A DNA stretch of 64,000 nucleotides from Tachypleus tridentatus (GCF_004210375.1 NW_027467782.1:22857276-22921275), one strand, 5' to 3'. Shown: positions 1 through 11,726, counted from the first letter of the stretch. Made by a program: numbers and translations. Notes: generated from the sequence alone by a model not told the origin.

Positions 1-59
1 CCAAAATCATATGGGACAGGATTCGAAAGGTTAATGGGCACTACAATTTAGTCCCCTTC

Positions 60-2552
60 TTGATCTTACTCTCTGATTGTCAGGAGGTGGCTGATGTCCG
101 GAGCATCGCTGATACTCTAGGTGAAAGCTTTTCCCGGGCATCTAGCACTTCTGCTTGTTCCTCCACCTCCTTGGCCATCAAGACTCGAACAGAGCGATTA
201 CCTCTTTCCTTTCGAACTGACTGTTTCTTTGACTACAATTGTTCCTTTACCCTGGTGGAACTGAAAATGGCCCTTCATCGGTCTACTAGTACATCTGTTG
301 GACCTGATGATGTTCATTATGACATGCTGCACCATCTATCTCCTGCTTCTCTTGATGCTCTTCTGATTGTCTTTAACCGGATCTGGCAGGAGAATGTTTT
401 TCCTGATGCCTGGCGCCAGGCTATTATTTAACCTTTCTCTAAGCCAGGAAAGATCCCAAGATTCCTTCAAACTACCGTCCAATTGCTTTGACGAGCTGTC
501 TCTGTAAGACCTTAGAAAGAATGGTTAATGCTCGTCTTGTTTGGTTCCTCGAATCAAACAATCTCCTCTCGCCCATCTAATGTGGGTTCCGACGACAGCA
601 CTCCACCACAGACCACCTAATTCGTCTTGAAACATCTATCAGAGAAGCCTTTCTCAAACGCCAACATCTTGTATCAATATTCTTTGACATAGAGAAGGCT
701 TACGACACAACATTGAGGTATGGCGTTTTGCGAGACCTCCATACATATGGGTTACGTGGCCATTTACCCATGTTTATTAAAAAAATTTTAGTGGACAGGA
801 GATTCCAAGTTCGTGTGGTTTCGACACTTTCCCGTTCTTTTGTACAGGAACTTGAAGTCCCTCAAGGCTGTGTATTGAGTGTCACACTTTTCAGTATAAA
901 GATAAATGCCATCACTGAACAACTTCCTGTCACTGTTGCGAATGGGCTGTATGTCGACGAGTTTCACATCTCATGTCAGTCGTCAAACATGAGATACATT
1001 GAGCGACAACTACAAACTGCCCTCAATCGTGTACTGAAGTGGACTCTGGCGAACGGCTTTAATTTCTTTCTCTCTAAAACCGTATGCATGCACTTTTGCC
1101 GTCAACAGGGTATTCACCCTGATATTGGTGAAGTTTTGCTGCCAGTGGTCCCTGAGACCAAGTTCTTGGGGCTTATCTTTGATCGTAAACTGACCTTTAT
1201 ACCACACTTAAAGCAGCTTCGGGTCAAATGCACAAGAGCACTGAACATCCTCCGTGTCCTCTCTTCTTCCAGTTGGGGAGCAAATCGATGTTCAATGTTA
1301 AAGGTATATCGTGCTCTTATTCGATCAAAACTTGACTATGGATCAATGGTCTATGGCTCTGCCAGACTCTCGGCCTTAAAGATGTTGGACCCTATTCATC
1401 ATCAAGGACTTCGACTCTGCACTGGGGCTTTCCGTACCTCTCCAGTTGAAAGCTTATACGTTGAATCTCATGAACCTTCTCTGCACCTTCGCCGTTTGCA
1501 ACTATCTTTACAATATACTTCGAAACTTCGTTCCTTACCAAAGCATCCCACCTGGGAATGTGTTTTCCTTCCTCGGTGTGCAGTACTTTTTCAGAACAGA
1601 CGATCTGTCATTGCTCCGTTTGGCCTTCGCATCCGGGCGCAATTGGATGAATTGGGTCTGTCCTTGGATAACATTGCAGATTCCACAGGTCAGCCCATCC
1701 CACCATGGCTTATTACAGCCCCAAATTTGACCTTTCTTTCGGTCACCTAAAAAAGGCAGATACTCCAGATTCGAAGTACCGTCTTTTATTTAATGAATAT
1801 CTTTCGAACAATCATTCAGTTCCCATTTATACAGATGCTTCCAAATCAGGTAATTCAGTGGGCTCTGCTATGGTTTGCTGTGGTTCAGTAGTTGCGCACA
1901 GAATCCCCTCTACAGCTTCTGTGTTCACTGTTGAATTGTATGCCATATCTCTTGCCCTGGATCATATTGCAGCTGAGCAGTACTCCATCTACACTATTTA
2001 TACTGATTCGCTTAGTTCTATACTGGCCTTGGAATCGCTACACGTTGGCTCACATCCTGTTCTCGCTGATATTCAAAACCGACTGGCCCATTTCTCATTA
2101 ACAGCTACTTCAATCCAGTTTTTCTGGATACCAGGCCATGTTGGTATTCGCGGAAACGAGCTTGCAGACACAGCAGCTAAATCTATCTGCTCCGGCACTA
2201 TCATCCCTGTGCCTATTCCGTACATGGACTATGGTCTGGCAGTCCACTTGGAGTGAGCAACGTGACAACAAGCTTTTTCAAATCAAACCATATATTGGAC
2301 TTTGGCCATCTAGCTTCCGTAAAGTTCGGAAGGAGGAAGTTGTTCTCACTAGGCTACGCATTAGTCACAGTTTTAACTCATCGTTTTCTTTTATCTGGAA
2401 CTGATGCACCAATGTGTAGTTTGTGTAACACTCAAATCACTATCAGCCACGTTTTAATTTCTTGCCATCGTTACAATTCTCAACGACGGCAATATTTTAA
2501 ACATGTTTTTTTCCCAGGGTCTATCTGTAACATTGGACAGTGTTATTGGTGA
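60..2552 (+). pseudogene. Broken LINE ORF2: reverse transcriptase and RNase H
   Basis: Coding remnants run 60-431, about 440-712, 713-1750, 1705-2256 and 2253-2552 in changing frames, so at least three frameshifts separate them. RT motif A reads FDIEKAYDT at about 683-706. Motif B is VPQGC at about 857. Motif C is LYVDE at 947-961, where YVDD is usual, so the second catalytic Asp is Glu. RNase H keeps YTDASKSG, an ELYAISLAL helix with its Glu, YTDSLSS and WIPGHVGIRGNELADTAAK, so all four acidic sites are visible. A C-terminal Cys/His stretch (CSLCNTQITISHVLISCH) at about 2415-2470 resembles the zinc-knuckle-like end of such ORF2 proteins. This copy cannot encode a working enzyme; the family call is firm. 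Confidence 0.85.
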
Positions 2553-2699
2553 TGGTGACTTTGGCCACCTTGATAAAGTTTTTAATGGCCATTAATCTTT
2601 TTAATCTCATTTAAATGTTGGATATTTATTCATTACACCTTTTTAATTGTGGTTCCTTTTTTACAGTTTTAATCTCTTTCATTCAATTTGACATTGGAC

Positions 2700-3310
2700 A
2701 ATGGCCAGAACATTAAATAACTCGACACCAGGACTAGAAAAGCCAACTTCAGGTGACTAACGCTACTGTTTGAATTATCCATTTGAAGTACCCGTTAGTC
2801 ATCCTGGCGAGTTGTTATTAAACTTTTACTGCATATCATTTTACACTTTTATTACTTTACCTTTTAGTACTGGCCATAATGACTCATAACCCGGAACCAG
2901 GACTGGAAAGACCAACTTCAGGTGACTGACGGTGGTTTTTATACTTACCTGTTAGTCTTCCTGGCGGGTTATGATTATTACCATTCTGCTACAGGTAGTC
3001 CTTTACAACTTTGTAGACTGGATGTCAACATTGGTTTTTACGCCATTTTCTGTTTTAATTGCTGTTTTGTTTTTACCTTCATTTACTTTTAGAAATTTTA
3101 CTCCATTTACTTGACTTTTATCTTTTTACTGGACATTTGGCTACTCATTATTACTATTTTGCTATGTGTCTTTTAAAACTTCTATTCTTTTACATTTTGA
3201 TAATAGCTGCTATGACACATAACCCGGAACCAGGACTGGAAAGGCCAATTTCAGGTGACTGACGGTGGTTCTTGAACTTACCTGTTTGTCTTCCTGGCGG
3301 GTTATGATCA
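2700..3310 (+). repeat. Three structured repeats in the LINE 3' UTR
   Basis: A block of about 100 bp occurs at 2716-2816, 2885-2973 and 3218-3306. Copies 2 and 3 are about 333 bp apart. Each block starts with AACYCG followed by ACCAGGA and ends with TCCTGGCGRGTT, so the ends pair into a long stem. An inner pair (GACTRAC with GTTWGTC) can form a second helix. The outer stem covaries: copy 1 has CTCG opposite CGAG, copies 2 and 3 have CCCG opposite CGGG. Such 3' structures are known in other LINEs as RT recognition sites; that role here is inference. Confidence 0.7.
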
Positions 3311-3534
3311 TTACCATTTTGCTAGAGTAAATACCTTACAACTTCTTATACTCTGCCTTCTATCTTAACATTGTAGACTAGGTGTCAACATTGATTTTAT
3401 ACTTTTTTGTTTTACCTTCATTTCCTTTTATGTCTTTTACTACATTTACTTTATCTTTATCTTTTTACCGGATGTTTGGCGCAGATAGCTTCGCAGCTTT
3501 GTGCTATAAAACACTAAATCAATCAATCAATCAA

Positions 3535-6500
3535 TTACTTATTTTCTGCCAGCACTGATCACATAGTTTTGTCCACAAGAGAAATTTTAAAATTGATAGT
3601 ATGGGTAACTACAGTGAAACTAGAACAAAGTTATCGTAAACAACTGAGACTACATCAGAGAAATGTATCACAGCCATACTGTTTTCTCAGGTTCACATGT
3701 TAGGTTAGGTTTGTTGAGTATCTAAATGATAATTTATACATGCATCTTAAAAGATAATGTAAAACAAGGTTAATCATATGAAACACAATACTGTAATTTA
3801 TTAGCAGAATGCACAAAATAAACTAATAAATAACATCATTCAAGTGTTATGAATCTGTACTGTAATACTTCCTTTTACAAAAGGCTGATTCTTGGATCTA
3901 GTTGTGTCAATTATTTGTCTATATGATAAACACACCATTCATATAGAAGCACAAGATTCTTACAGACCTACATACTAGTAGTATCATTTTGATGAATCTA
4001 GGATGGTAATTCATTGTTCAGATGACACGCACACAGCTCACGAAAAAGAAACAATGGATGCTTACAGTTCTACATATTACTTTGGCCATCTGATTGTTGA
4101 ATTTGTATTAATTCCTTGTTCAAATGATATGCAGACACTTCATTAAAGAGAAGTAACAAATGCTTTTAGTTTGACATATTTGTGTGATTTAAAAAGAAAT
4201 GGGAACAGATTGTAACAGTTTTAGCAAAATAGTGAACAACAGTTAAAACTATTATTATAGAACGTTGAGTCAGGAAAACATGTAGGTTCAAGAAGTCTTG
4301 ATACAAAAAAATTCCTGTAACCTAAGCACTTGTTTTTTAAACTGATTTTCAGTTTGGTTCTAAAGACGAAAGATCAATGTTTCAAAACTTGCTCATCATT
4401 TTACATACTTTGTGTTAAATATTCAATTTACCTTTCAGTATATTTACAATCATTACTTGAGTATGCCACAGTTATAAACTTTTATCATAAATTCTGTTAC
4501 ACATCTTGAACTTGAAAGCTTTTGTGACCTATTTCCGTAGCCATACTTATTGTTTCACAACAGTTTTTGAAGTCTGTAGAAAAACAACTGTTTCTGTGAA
4601 TATGACTTGTGTATTTGACACTGGATCAGTCTGTACAATTACAGCCTTCACAATATGTGTGCTTTGCTGCAAGTTATTATGAAAGGGAAAAGTACTTAAC
4701 ATATTTTGAAAACAAAACTATATTTAATACAGTGCTTATAATTGTAAGCAACAATGTTTAGTTTAACTTTACATTTGATACATGCTATCAAAGATATTTG
4801 TATGAAATATGTTTGAAAATCTTGTTGTATTTGATGTATTTGAAATAAGTTTTCAAAACTGCAGTAAACATGCCTCAGGTTGATATTGCCAAAAACTTTA
4901 TACTCATTAGATATTCAAGCTGACTTCAGGTTATATGTGTTGTTTACCTTAGGTGTTAATTTCTGCATCTGGTGTAATGACATTTATAATCTTTCAAAGG
5001 TACACTGGATATTTACATCTAAACAACATGGGTATTTAATTATTAGCTAGGATTCTCTATAGTTTTGATAGAAGAGTACACTTTGGAGGGGTGGTGATGG
5101 GCTTGAGATGGGCTAAAAATCCATTCATAAATGATTTATAGCAGCTTTAAGGAATTAAGAAAACCTGTCTTGTTTGAAACATTAGATTTTGGAGAAAAAT
5201 AAATCATACTAAAAAAAATTCCAACTTCTATAAATAAATGGAACAGTTGGTGAATATCTTCTCAGTTAAAATGGTCTGTTGCTTGTATAGCCAAGTATTT
5301 AATCTAATATATAACACATGATATTTGCACCCTTTTACACATGTTGGTGAGAAGTGACGAAGTTAACGAGAGATTGTGTGAACATATTGTTAATGGAAAT
5401 TTTGATATTGCAATGACAAAAACAATATTTTTCACAAAACTAGTTGCCCTAAAGATTGCTCCATGTGAATAACTAAAGCACAAACACGTAGCATGTTCAA
5501 GAAAGACATTACAAATAAATTTTAATGGCAAATCCTGAATTTTCCAAAACAAATCTGACCATATCCATTTCCTCTCTTTACTTGATCACTCACCAAATCA
5601 AATTACAAGTATCCAGAGAAGTAGCTTCTACATCTTACAACAATAAAGTTTCACATACACAAGGAAGTATAAAGTGCAATACAACTATTTCATGAAACTA
5701 TAGATATGAACTCTTTGAATGTTAACCCCTTCTTATATATCCCTCTTTGTGTGACACTTAGGCAAGAGTCTGCATGATATATTTCAACTAAGGATATGCT
5801 GCAACTAGTCAGTAACATCTTAGTGATTAGCTTTCATTATGCTCCAAATGCCATATGTGATGTGTAGAAATTTACACACACATATTTGGTGAAGTAATAC
5901 AATAGTATTATGATGTTTAACAACAAAGTTACTGCTATAATGAAATTATATAATCTTCTTTATTGTTGACATGATTTTGCTTGTATTTAGCAAAACCAAG
6001 CTTTGTGTATCTGCAGCATTGTTGCCCTTGCAAAAGATGCTACTAAAAAGCTTTCATGTCCAAAGCATAGCACTCCTTCATGCACATTTTCCATAAACCA
6101 TACAGTATATGAAGATGGGGCTTTCACAATACATGTTAGAACAGTGCAACAGCATATATAATTTTTAAGCGTTGCTTCTGGTGGTTTGAATGTTATTTAT
6201 TATTTTGTACTAGTATTTGCATTTGTTTCATTCTACACCTTCTTAACCCTATTACTATGTGTAGGGGTCAGGGGGATGTTACTACATTTGTATATTTACA
6301 TAACTTTTATTGAACCACTATTTTATGAATACATGTGGTATCAGATTGTATAATGTAATTCAAATTTAATATTATACAATAGTTAATTAATTAATTTAAA
6401 AATAAATATTAAAACAAAGTCCTGAATATCAATTTTTGTGCATCACATATTATACTGAATGCTTCTTTGGTTTAAATTATACAATTGTGACGTCCAATTT

Positions 6501-7165
6501 TATAGTATTTAACAAATAGAAATTTAAATTACAAAATTTCGACAAGCTAAAATATATAATAAAAAATAAGAAGCAGAATCAAAAAAGTTGGTTCTGCCCA
6601 TTTCTTCTTTCTTTGGAAAAGATTGTTTACATGTGCTTACTTTGCTCTATGAAGTGTTTATAACCAATTGAAAGCTCAGAATTTTTCTTACATGAAGTTT
6701 TAGTTTTTGGAAAGTGTCTTCATGAGTAAATCAATTTTTTGTTGTTATAGACTCAAAGGGAAATGTAAGATGAATAATGTTTGAAAAATACTTTTAGACA
6801 TAAATACAGTTTAATTAATAAGAATTATTAATTACAGTAGAAATATGTGGTCCTTATATATAACCTGTAATATATTTCCTGTAATTGTAAAAATACACAG
6901 GTACTGGAACATTTCATTGAAAAAAATGTAAATTAATGAACTAAAAAGTCCTGTTGACACTAAGAATCAAATACATTAATTATCATTACTATAAAAACTT
7001 TATGCATGATTAATCATGCGCCATACTGTTGGCGGATTCTTGAGTTTCTCAGCTGCAGAATCTCTGATAACACAATTCATAAAATATAATTAATATTGTA
7101 AAATATAATTCATTAATAATTGCTGTCATTCCATATATAGTTTGAATCAGATGAATGGTTACAAC
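3535..7165. other. No gene recognised; AT-rich intergenic or old intronic DNA
   Basis: About 3.6 kb with no convincing coding region on either strand. The longest open stretch (minus, 5304-5552) has no recognisable domain and biased composition. The first 120 bp (about 3536-3650) resemble 26845-26960 inside the SART3-like pseudogene intron, so part of this stretch may be an old paralogous copy of that intron or a shared diverged repeat. Confidence 0.5.
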
Positions 7166-7170
7166 CGATT

Positions 7171-7445
7171 GCCCCCGCCACGGCATGGCTAGGTGGTGGG
7201 GGGCGCTCAACTCGTAATCTGAGGGTCGAGGGTTTGAATCGCCGTCGCATCAAACATGCTCGCCCTTTCAGCCTTAGGGGTGTTATAAAGTGACAGTCAA
7301 TACAATTATTCGTTGGTAAAAGAGTAGCTCAAAAGATGGCGGTGATAACTAGCTGCCTTCCCTCTTCTTTTAGACAGCTAAATTTGGGACGGCTAGCGAA
7401 GATAGCCTTGTGTGTTTTTGCGCGAAATTGAAAAACAAGCTAAAC
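7171..7445 (+). mobile_element. tRNA-derived SINE (family 1), diverged
   Basis: The copy begins with a tRNA-like head (GGCATGGCTAGGTGG, then ACTCGTAATCTGAGGGTCG and a degenerate B box) and runs into a conserved body containing CGCTCGCC-type, GACTAGCTGCCTTCCCTC-type and GGGACGGCTAGC motifs. It ends at GCGCGAAATTGAAAAACAAG. About ten copies of this family occur here in both orientations. Confidence 0.85.
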
Positions 7446-7459
7446 AATTGCCTCCTATT

Positions 7460-7575
7460 TAAATTGTGGTATGCTTGGGACTCACCCAGCTGAAAGGCTG
7501 GTTTCAAATACCGTAGTAGACAGAGCACAGACAGCCCATTGTGTAGGTATATTCGTATTTCTAAAAAACAAAGAC
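7460..7575 (+). mobile_element. Short SINE fragment of another family
   Basis: The segment around GCACAGACAGCCCATTGTGT recurs, diverged, at about 14284-14325 just outside the Tc1-like element. It looks like the tail of a tRNA-derived SINE. Only partial copies are visible, so boundaries are uncertain. Confidence 0.4.
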
Positions 7576-7789
7576 ACAAACAATAAAACCAATTTTATTG
7601 TGTTGGAGTCGTAACATACAAGCACATAAATTAAACAAATATAATGCAATAGTTAATGGTATAAAAATCATATTAATTTGAGGGTTATAGAGTTTAAAAT
7701 TTTCAACAAATAACAAGACTTCAAATATTTTATTTTGCAATAATTTTCTCTGACAACAACTTAACGTATACACGCTAAGGCATAGACTG

Positions 7790-8757
7790 CGTACCTAAAG
7801 ACGTATTTGAAATGGAATGTTGCTTAAGTACCTCGAAGAACGAGTCATAGTTTTTATTTTTCCCGATGTTATTGCTTTCTTAGTTCCTTGGTTCGTTGTT
7901 CGTTATCTGGCTGGTTAATTAGATTTGAGCACTGTGCTCCCTCCGATTGTTGGTAATCTGTTTTAGCTGTAGTTTTGTCTTCCATTTTGGAGTTGGACAA
8001 AACAGTTTTACTCTGTGGTTTTCTGAGTTTTATTTTGTCTCCAGTCAGTCCACCAAAAGCTTCTTTGATTGTAATTGTAGATTGTAAGTTGTCTTTTCCA
8101 ACATTCAAGATTGTTTTGAGCTTAATGTGGTTTAGCTTTTCTGCACTAGGTGCCACAAACGCCTTCAGAGTTGTTGTGAAAAGTTCCATTTTACCACAGA
8201 GGTTCAAATTGTCATCACGTTTGATTGCATGTGGACGTTTCCATTTGTTATTGGTCGAAAGTCAGTTTTACTTGTCGTTTCTTCTTGAAATGGAATGTTG
8301 CTAAAGTACCTTAAAAAACGAGTCATACTTTTCATTTTTCCCGGCGATATTGATATGTGAGTTTCTTCATTCATTGTTTCTCCATTGAAACTCTCACCAT
8401 CAACTTGTGTATCAAACTTCTTCCAAGATTCATTATCTGTCTCTGAAGTCGTTTCAGTTGGCAAAACGCCTGTTTCCGTTGCGATATTATCTTCAGATCG
8501 AACAGGATGAAACTATGCAAACCACGAAAGATGTTACTTAAGAATCTCAATAAACGATTCATACTTTTCATTTTTCCCGATGTTACTGGTTTGTGAGTTT
8601 CTAGATTCGTTGTTCGCCCACTGAAACTCAAACCACCAGCTTTGTTTCTTGTGTTCGGCTGCTTTCCATTGACAATGTCGATTTTCTTGTTCGAAAATTC
8701 TTTTATTGAAGATTTTAGATTTCCATTTGGTTCTATATTCTTCAAAAGTCACAAGAA
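7790..8757 (-). pseudogene. Decayed exon of an unknown protein with internal repeats
   Basis: I do not recognise a family. On the minus strand a good splice acceptor (CCAACAG at about 8758) opens a long exon. Three times the translation holds the same block: SGKMKSMNRLLRFLSNI, then PGKMKSMTRFLRYFSNIPFQ, then SGKIKTMTRSSRYLSNIPFQ, near 8530-8590, 8290-8350 and 7800-7865. Each is preceded by a Ser/Thr/Glu/Asn-rich linker. Blocks 1 and 2 are in different frames, a stop closes block 2 near 8207, and block 3 needs another frame, so at least two breaks exist. The segment between blocks 2 and 3 (8207-7869) is open and Lys-rich. It could be a decayed lineage-specific gene or a gene whose breaks are sequence errors. 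No transmembrane or catalytic motif is seen. Confidence 0.35.
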
Positions 8758-9024
8758 CTGTTGGTCTTTTCTACAGATTAAAGGTAAAAATACGTAACTT
8801 AAATGAAAAGCTGATATTCACGATTAGTTTCGGTGATATGTTTTATTGTTTTTTGCTCTTAACTTATCCGTGGTAAAATATACAATTATCTCACATGTTA
8901 TGCCACATATATATTAATAACTAACATTTTGCTGTTTATTAATATTCACTGACTTGCTCAGATTTACTTGTGAAAAAATAAGAAAAGAATTGCAAATAAG
9001 AACGTGAAAATTGATTTCTGGAAG

Positions 9025-9690
9025 CACAGTCTCACTGATGGTTATCACAAAACACAGTTTCACTGATGGTTGTCACTGAACACACAGTCTCACTGATGGT
9101 TTTCACAAGAAACACAGTCTCACTGATGGTTATCACTAGAAACACAGTCTCACTGATGGTTGTCACTAGAAACACAGTCTCACTGATGGTTATCACTAGA
9201 AACACAGTCTCACTGAAGGTTATCACTAGAAACAGTCTCACTGATGGTTGTCACTAGAAACAAGTCTCACTGTATCACTGTGTGTTATCACTATAAACAC
9301 AGTCTCACTAATGGTTGTCGCTAGAAACACAGTCTCACTGGTGTTTGTCACTAGAAACACAGTTTCACTGATGATTATCACTAGGAACACAGTCTCATTG
9401 ATGGTTATAACGAGAAACACAGTTTCACTGATGGGTATCACTGGAAACACAGTCTCACTGATGGGTATCACTAGAAACAGTCTCACTGATTGTTATCACT
9501 AGAAACACAGTCTCACTGACGGTTATCAATAGAAACACTGTCTCACTGATGGTTATCACTATAAACACAGTCTAATTGATGGTTGTCATTGGAAACACAG
9601 TCTCACTGATGGTTGTCACTAGGAACACAGTCTAATTGATGGTTGTCACTAGAAACACAGTTTCACTGATGGTTGTCATTAGAAACACAG
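9025..9690. repeat. 30-bp minisatellite, about 22 units
   Basis: The unit is close to CACAGTCTCACTGATGG followed by TTRTCACTAGAAA, repeated about 22 times with point changes and some short units. Because 30 is divisible by three, the array stays open in one frame per strand (plus: NTVSLMVITR; minus: ETVFLVITIS). No start context, splice signal or homology suggests it is translated. A second block of the same unit lies at 10456-10598. Confidence 0.9.
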
Positions 9691-9765
9691 ATAGTGATGC
9701 CAACTGTCTTTTGAAAACCAGATCTGGATTAGCCATGAACAAAGGACTCCTCTTGAAAGAGTTTT

Positions 9766-10073
9766 TGCAAACAAATGTCAATAAGCTAATCCAGTGGAAC
9801 GTTTGTGAATAAATAATTTATATGAAAACTAAACACTAAACAGTTTTTTGTAAAACAGTTGTTGTTTTTTGCAATTATTTTGCAAACAAATGTCAATAAG
9901 CTAATCCAGTGGAACGTTTGTGAATAAATAATTTATATGAAAACTAAACACTAAACAGTTTTTTGTAAAACAGTTGTTGTTTTTTGCAATTATTTTGCAA
10001 ACAAATGTCAATAAGCTAATCCAGTGGAACGTTTGTGAATAAATAATTTATATGAAAACTAAACACTAAACAG
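9766..10073. repeat. 115-bp tandem triplication
   Basis: The segment starting TGCAAACAAATGTCAATAAG occurs at 9766, 9881 and 9996 with an exact 115-bp period and almost no differences; the third copy is cut short near 10073. The near identity implies a very recent expansion or an assembly artefact. Confidence 0.9.
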
Positions 10074-10254
10074 TCATAACATAGATGTAGATCTTTTAAC
10101 TCTAACAAGTTAAAATGAGTATAGGACAGTATATTCATTAAATATTAATGGTTTAAGAACAGGTACAAGGAATCTGGCTGTTTTATAACTGTGCGTTCTG
10201 ATTGCAGAAGGTATAGGGCATAATGAGAGATTCTGTTCATGAACCTTGAATGGG

Positions 10255-10425
10255 AATGCCTGTCGGTGTTTGGGTAAGAAAAGTTCATACCCTGGAGGGT
10301 CAGGTTCTCTGTGACCTCTTTCTCCTCCCCGTACAAATGTTCTTGACGGATTGGCATTTATAATTGTAGAACTGAATATTATTTTAATCCTTTTCAGAGC
10401 AATGTCCATGTATTGTGGCTGATGG
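10255..10425. repeat. Interspersed repeat shared with 61632-61775
   Basis: The stretch around GTTCATACCCTGGAGG and CAATGTCCATGTATT reappears at 61632-61775 in the same orientation with roughly 80 percent identity by eye. It lies inside the roughly 750-bp segment that separates the two minisatellite blocks. No ends or coding capacity are evident, so the class is unknown. Confidence 0.6.
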
Positions 10426-10455
10426 ACAATACATCACATTCTGTAACACTGAATG

Positions 10456-10598
10456 TTACACTGATGGTTGTCACTAGAAACACAGTCTTACTGATGGTTG
10501 TCAACAGAAACACAGTCTCACTGATGGTTATCACTAGAAACACAGTGTCAGTGATGGTTATCAATAGAAATACAGTCTCACTGATGGCTCATCACTAG
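10456..10598. repeat. Second block of the 30-bp minisatellite
   Basis: About five units of the same 30-bp repeat as at 9025-9690, with more divergence at the right end. The two blocks appear to be one array split by later DNA at about 9691-10455. Confidence 0.85.
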
Positions 10599-10599
10599 A

Positions 10600-11505
10600 A
10601 TAATTATGAATAATTATTGTGGCAATAATTATGAGTTTTTTAACTCAACTTCTAAATATGGGAAAAGAACAGCTAGTTACGTATTTATCAATTTATTATT
10701 TAGCTTACAATAGAGAGAACAAAGTGATAAGCAGAAATCATTTGATAATATATCCATGAGAAGAGACTTGTTATACAACATTATTTACACTTTTTTATTA
10801 TATATTTGTTTCGTCTGATGAGATATAAATATATTTATCTGAGTATCCAATAACTGAAATAATTTTGACTGTATTTTGATACACTTGAATGTCATTGTGT
10901 TAAAAGTTTTTGAAACTGTGATTTCATGATTTCCAAATTTGAAGAGCAATTTTGTTCTTTGAAAATGTTTTCGTGTTTTATATCTATTTAAGATTTTTTT
11001 TCAAATGTATAAAATACAAACTGTTCTTTCAAAGTTTATGAACACTGAAAGTGAGTGTTTTTATTAGAAGATTAATTTTTGTTGTTGTTTTGTGTCCCTG
11101 ATGTTTCAGTATGAGATAGAAACTCATTCCTCTGACACTTTTATGAATTTGATAAACGTTTTTTTCCAGACAATCTACGTAATTTGTAGTCCTAGGTTTA
11201 TATTTTGTATAAATAATAATAATTATGATTCATCTGAAAGTTAAGGTTCTCACGTCAAGTTTGAAAGATGATAAGATAACTTTTCAATGCTCTGTGATCT
11301 TATCTTGGCCATATTTCTTATATTTACATAAAAACATATATATGACAGTGGTATTGTTTTGGTAAAATAGTTAACAATTCCATATATATATGTTTACTTT
11401 TACGAAATTTTTCCCCTCTTCTTTGAATGATAACATCACGTAGACATTCTATGTACCTAATATTATAACTAAAGTAAAAGTTATTATTGAAACATATATA
11501 AACAG
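10600..11505. other. AT-rich stretch without recognised feature
   Basis: No coding region, RNA gene or clear mobile element seen on either strand. A few poly-T and AATAAT runs only. Confidence 0.5.
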
Positions 11506-11507
11506 AG

Positions 11508-11580
11508 GTAGTTTGTTTTTTTTAATTTTGCGCAAAGCTAAACGAGGGCTATTTGTGCTTGGCCATGTCGGGCCTCAAGG
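11508..11580 (-). mobile_element. SINE family 1 fragment (internally deleted)
   Basis: The tail (TTTTGCGCAAAGCTAAACGAGGGCTATTTGTGC) is joined directly to the tRNA-head end (GGCCATGTCGGGCCT), so the middle of the element is missing. Confidence 0.7.
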
Positions 11581-11726
11581 AAGGAGATTTGAGGTGACGA
11601 TTAAATAGAGAACCTCGGTCAACAACCCTAGCGAATAACACTAGAAAAATTCAACAACAAAATACTATAAAATCCAACATCATTGGACAATAAACCTAAT
11701 AATTCCTACTAATACATAAGTAAAAC

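Larger units (their letters stand above)
1..3534 (+). mobile_element. LINE (I-superfamily-like, RT + RNase H), 5'-truncated by window edge
   Basis: The element enters from the left edge and ends in a short AATC-repeat tail near 3510-3534. It carries a reverse transcriptase followed by an RNase H domain, then about 1 kb of 3' UTR with three structured repeats. RT plus a C-terminal RNase H and a simple-repeat tail fit the I superfamily (I, Nimb and relatives); the clade is inference. The coding part is split over several frames, so this copy is dead. A second copy of the same family lies on the minus strand at 22.34-22.93 kb. Confidence 0.85.

Noticed and set aside
5304-5552. 82-residue minus-strand open frame
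   Set aside because: No domain, no homologue recognised, no exon signals; length within chance for this composition.
9066-9502. Open frames on both strands over the minisatellite as genes
   Set aside because: They follow from a 30-bp period and have no start context, splice sites or homology.
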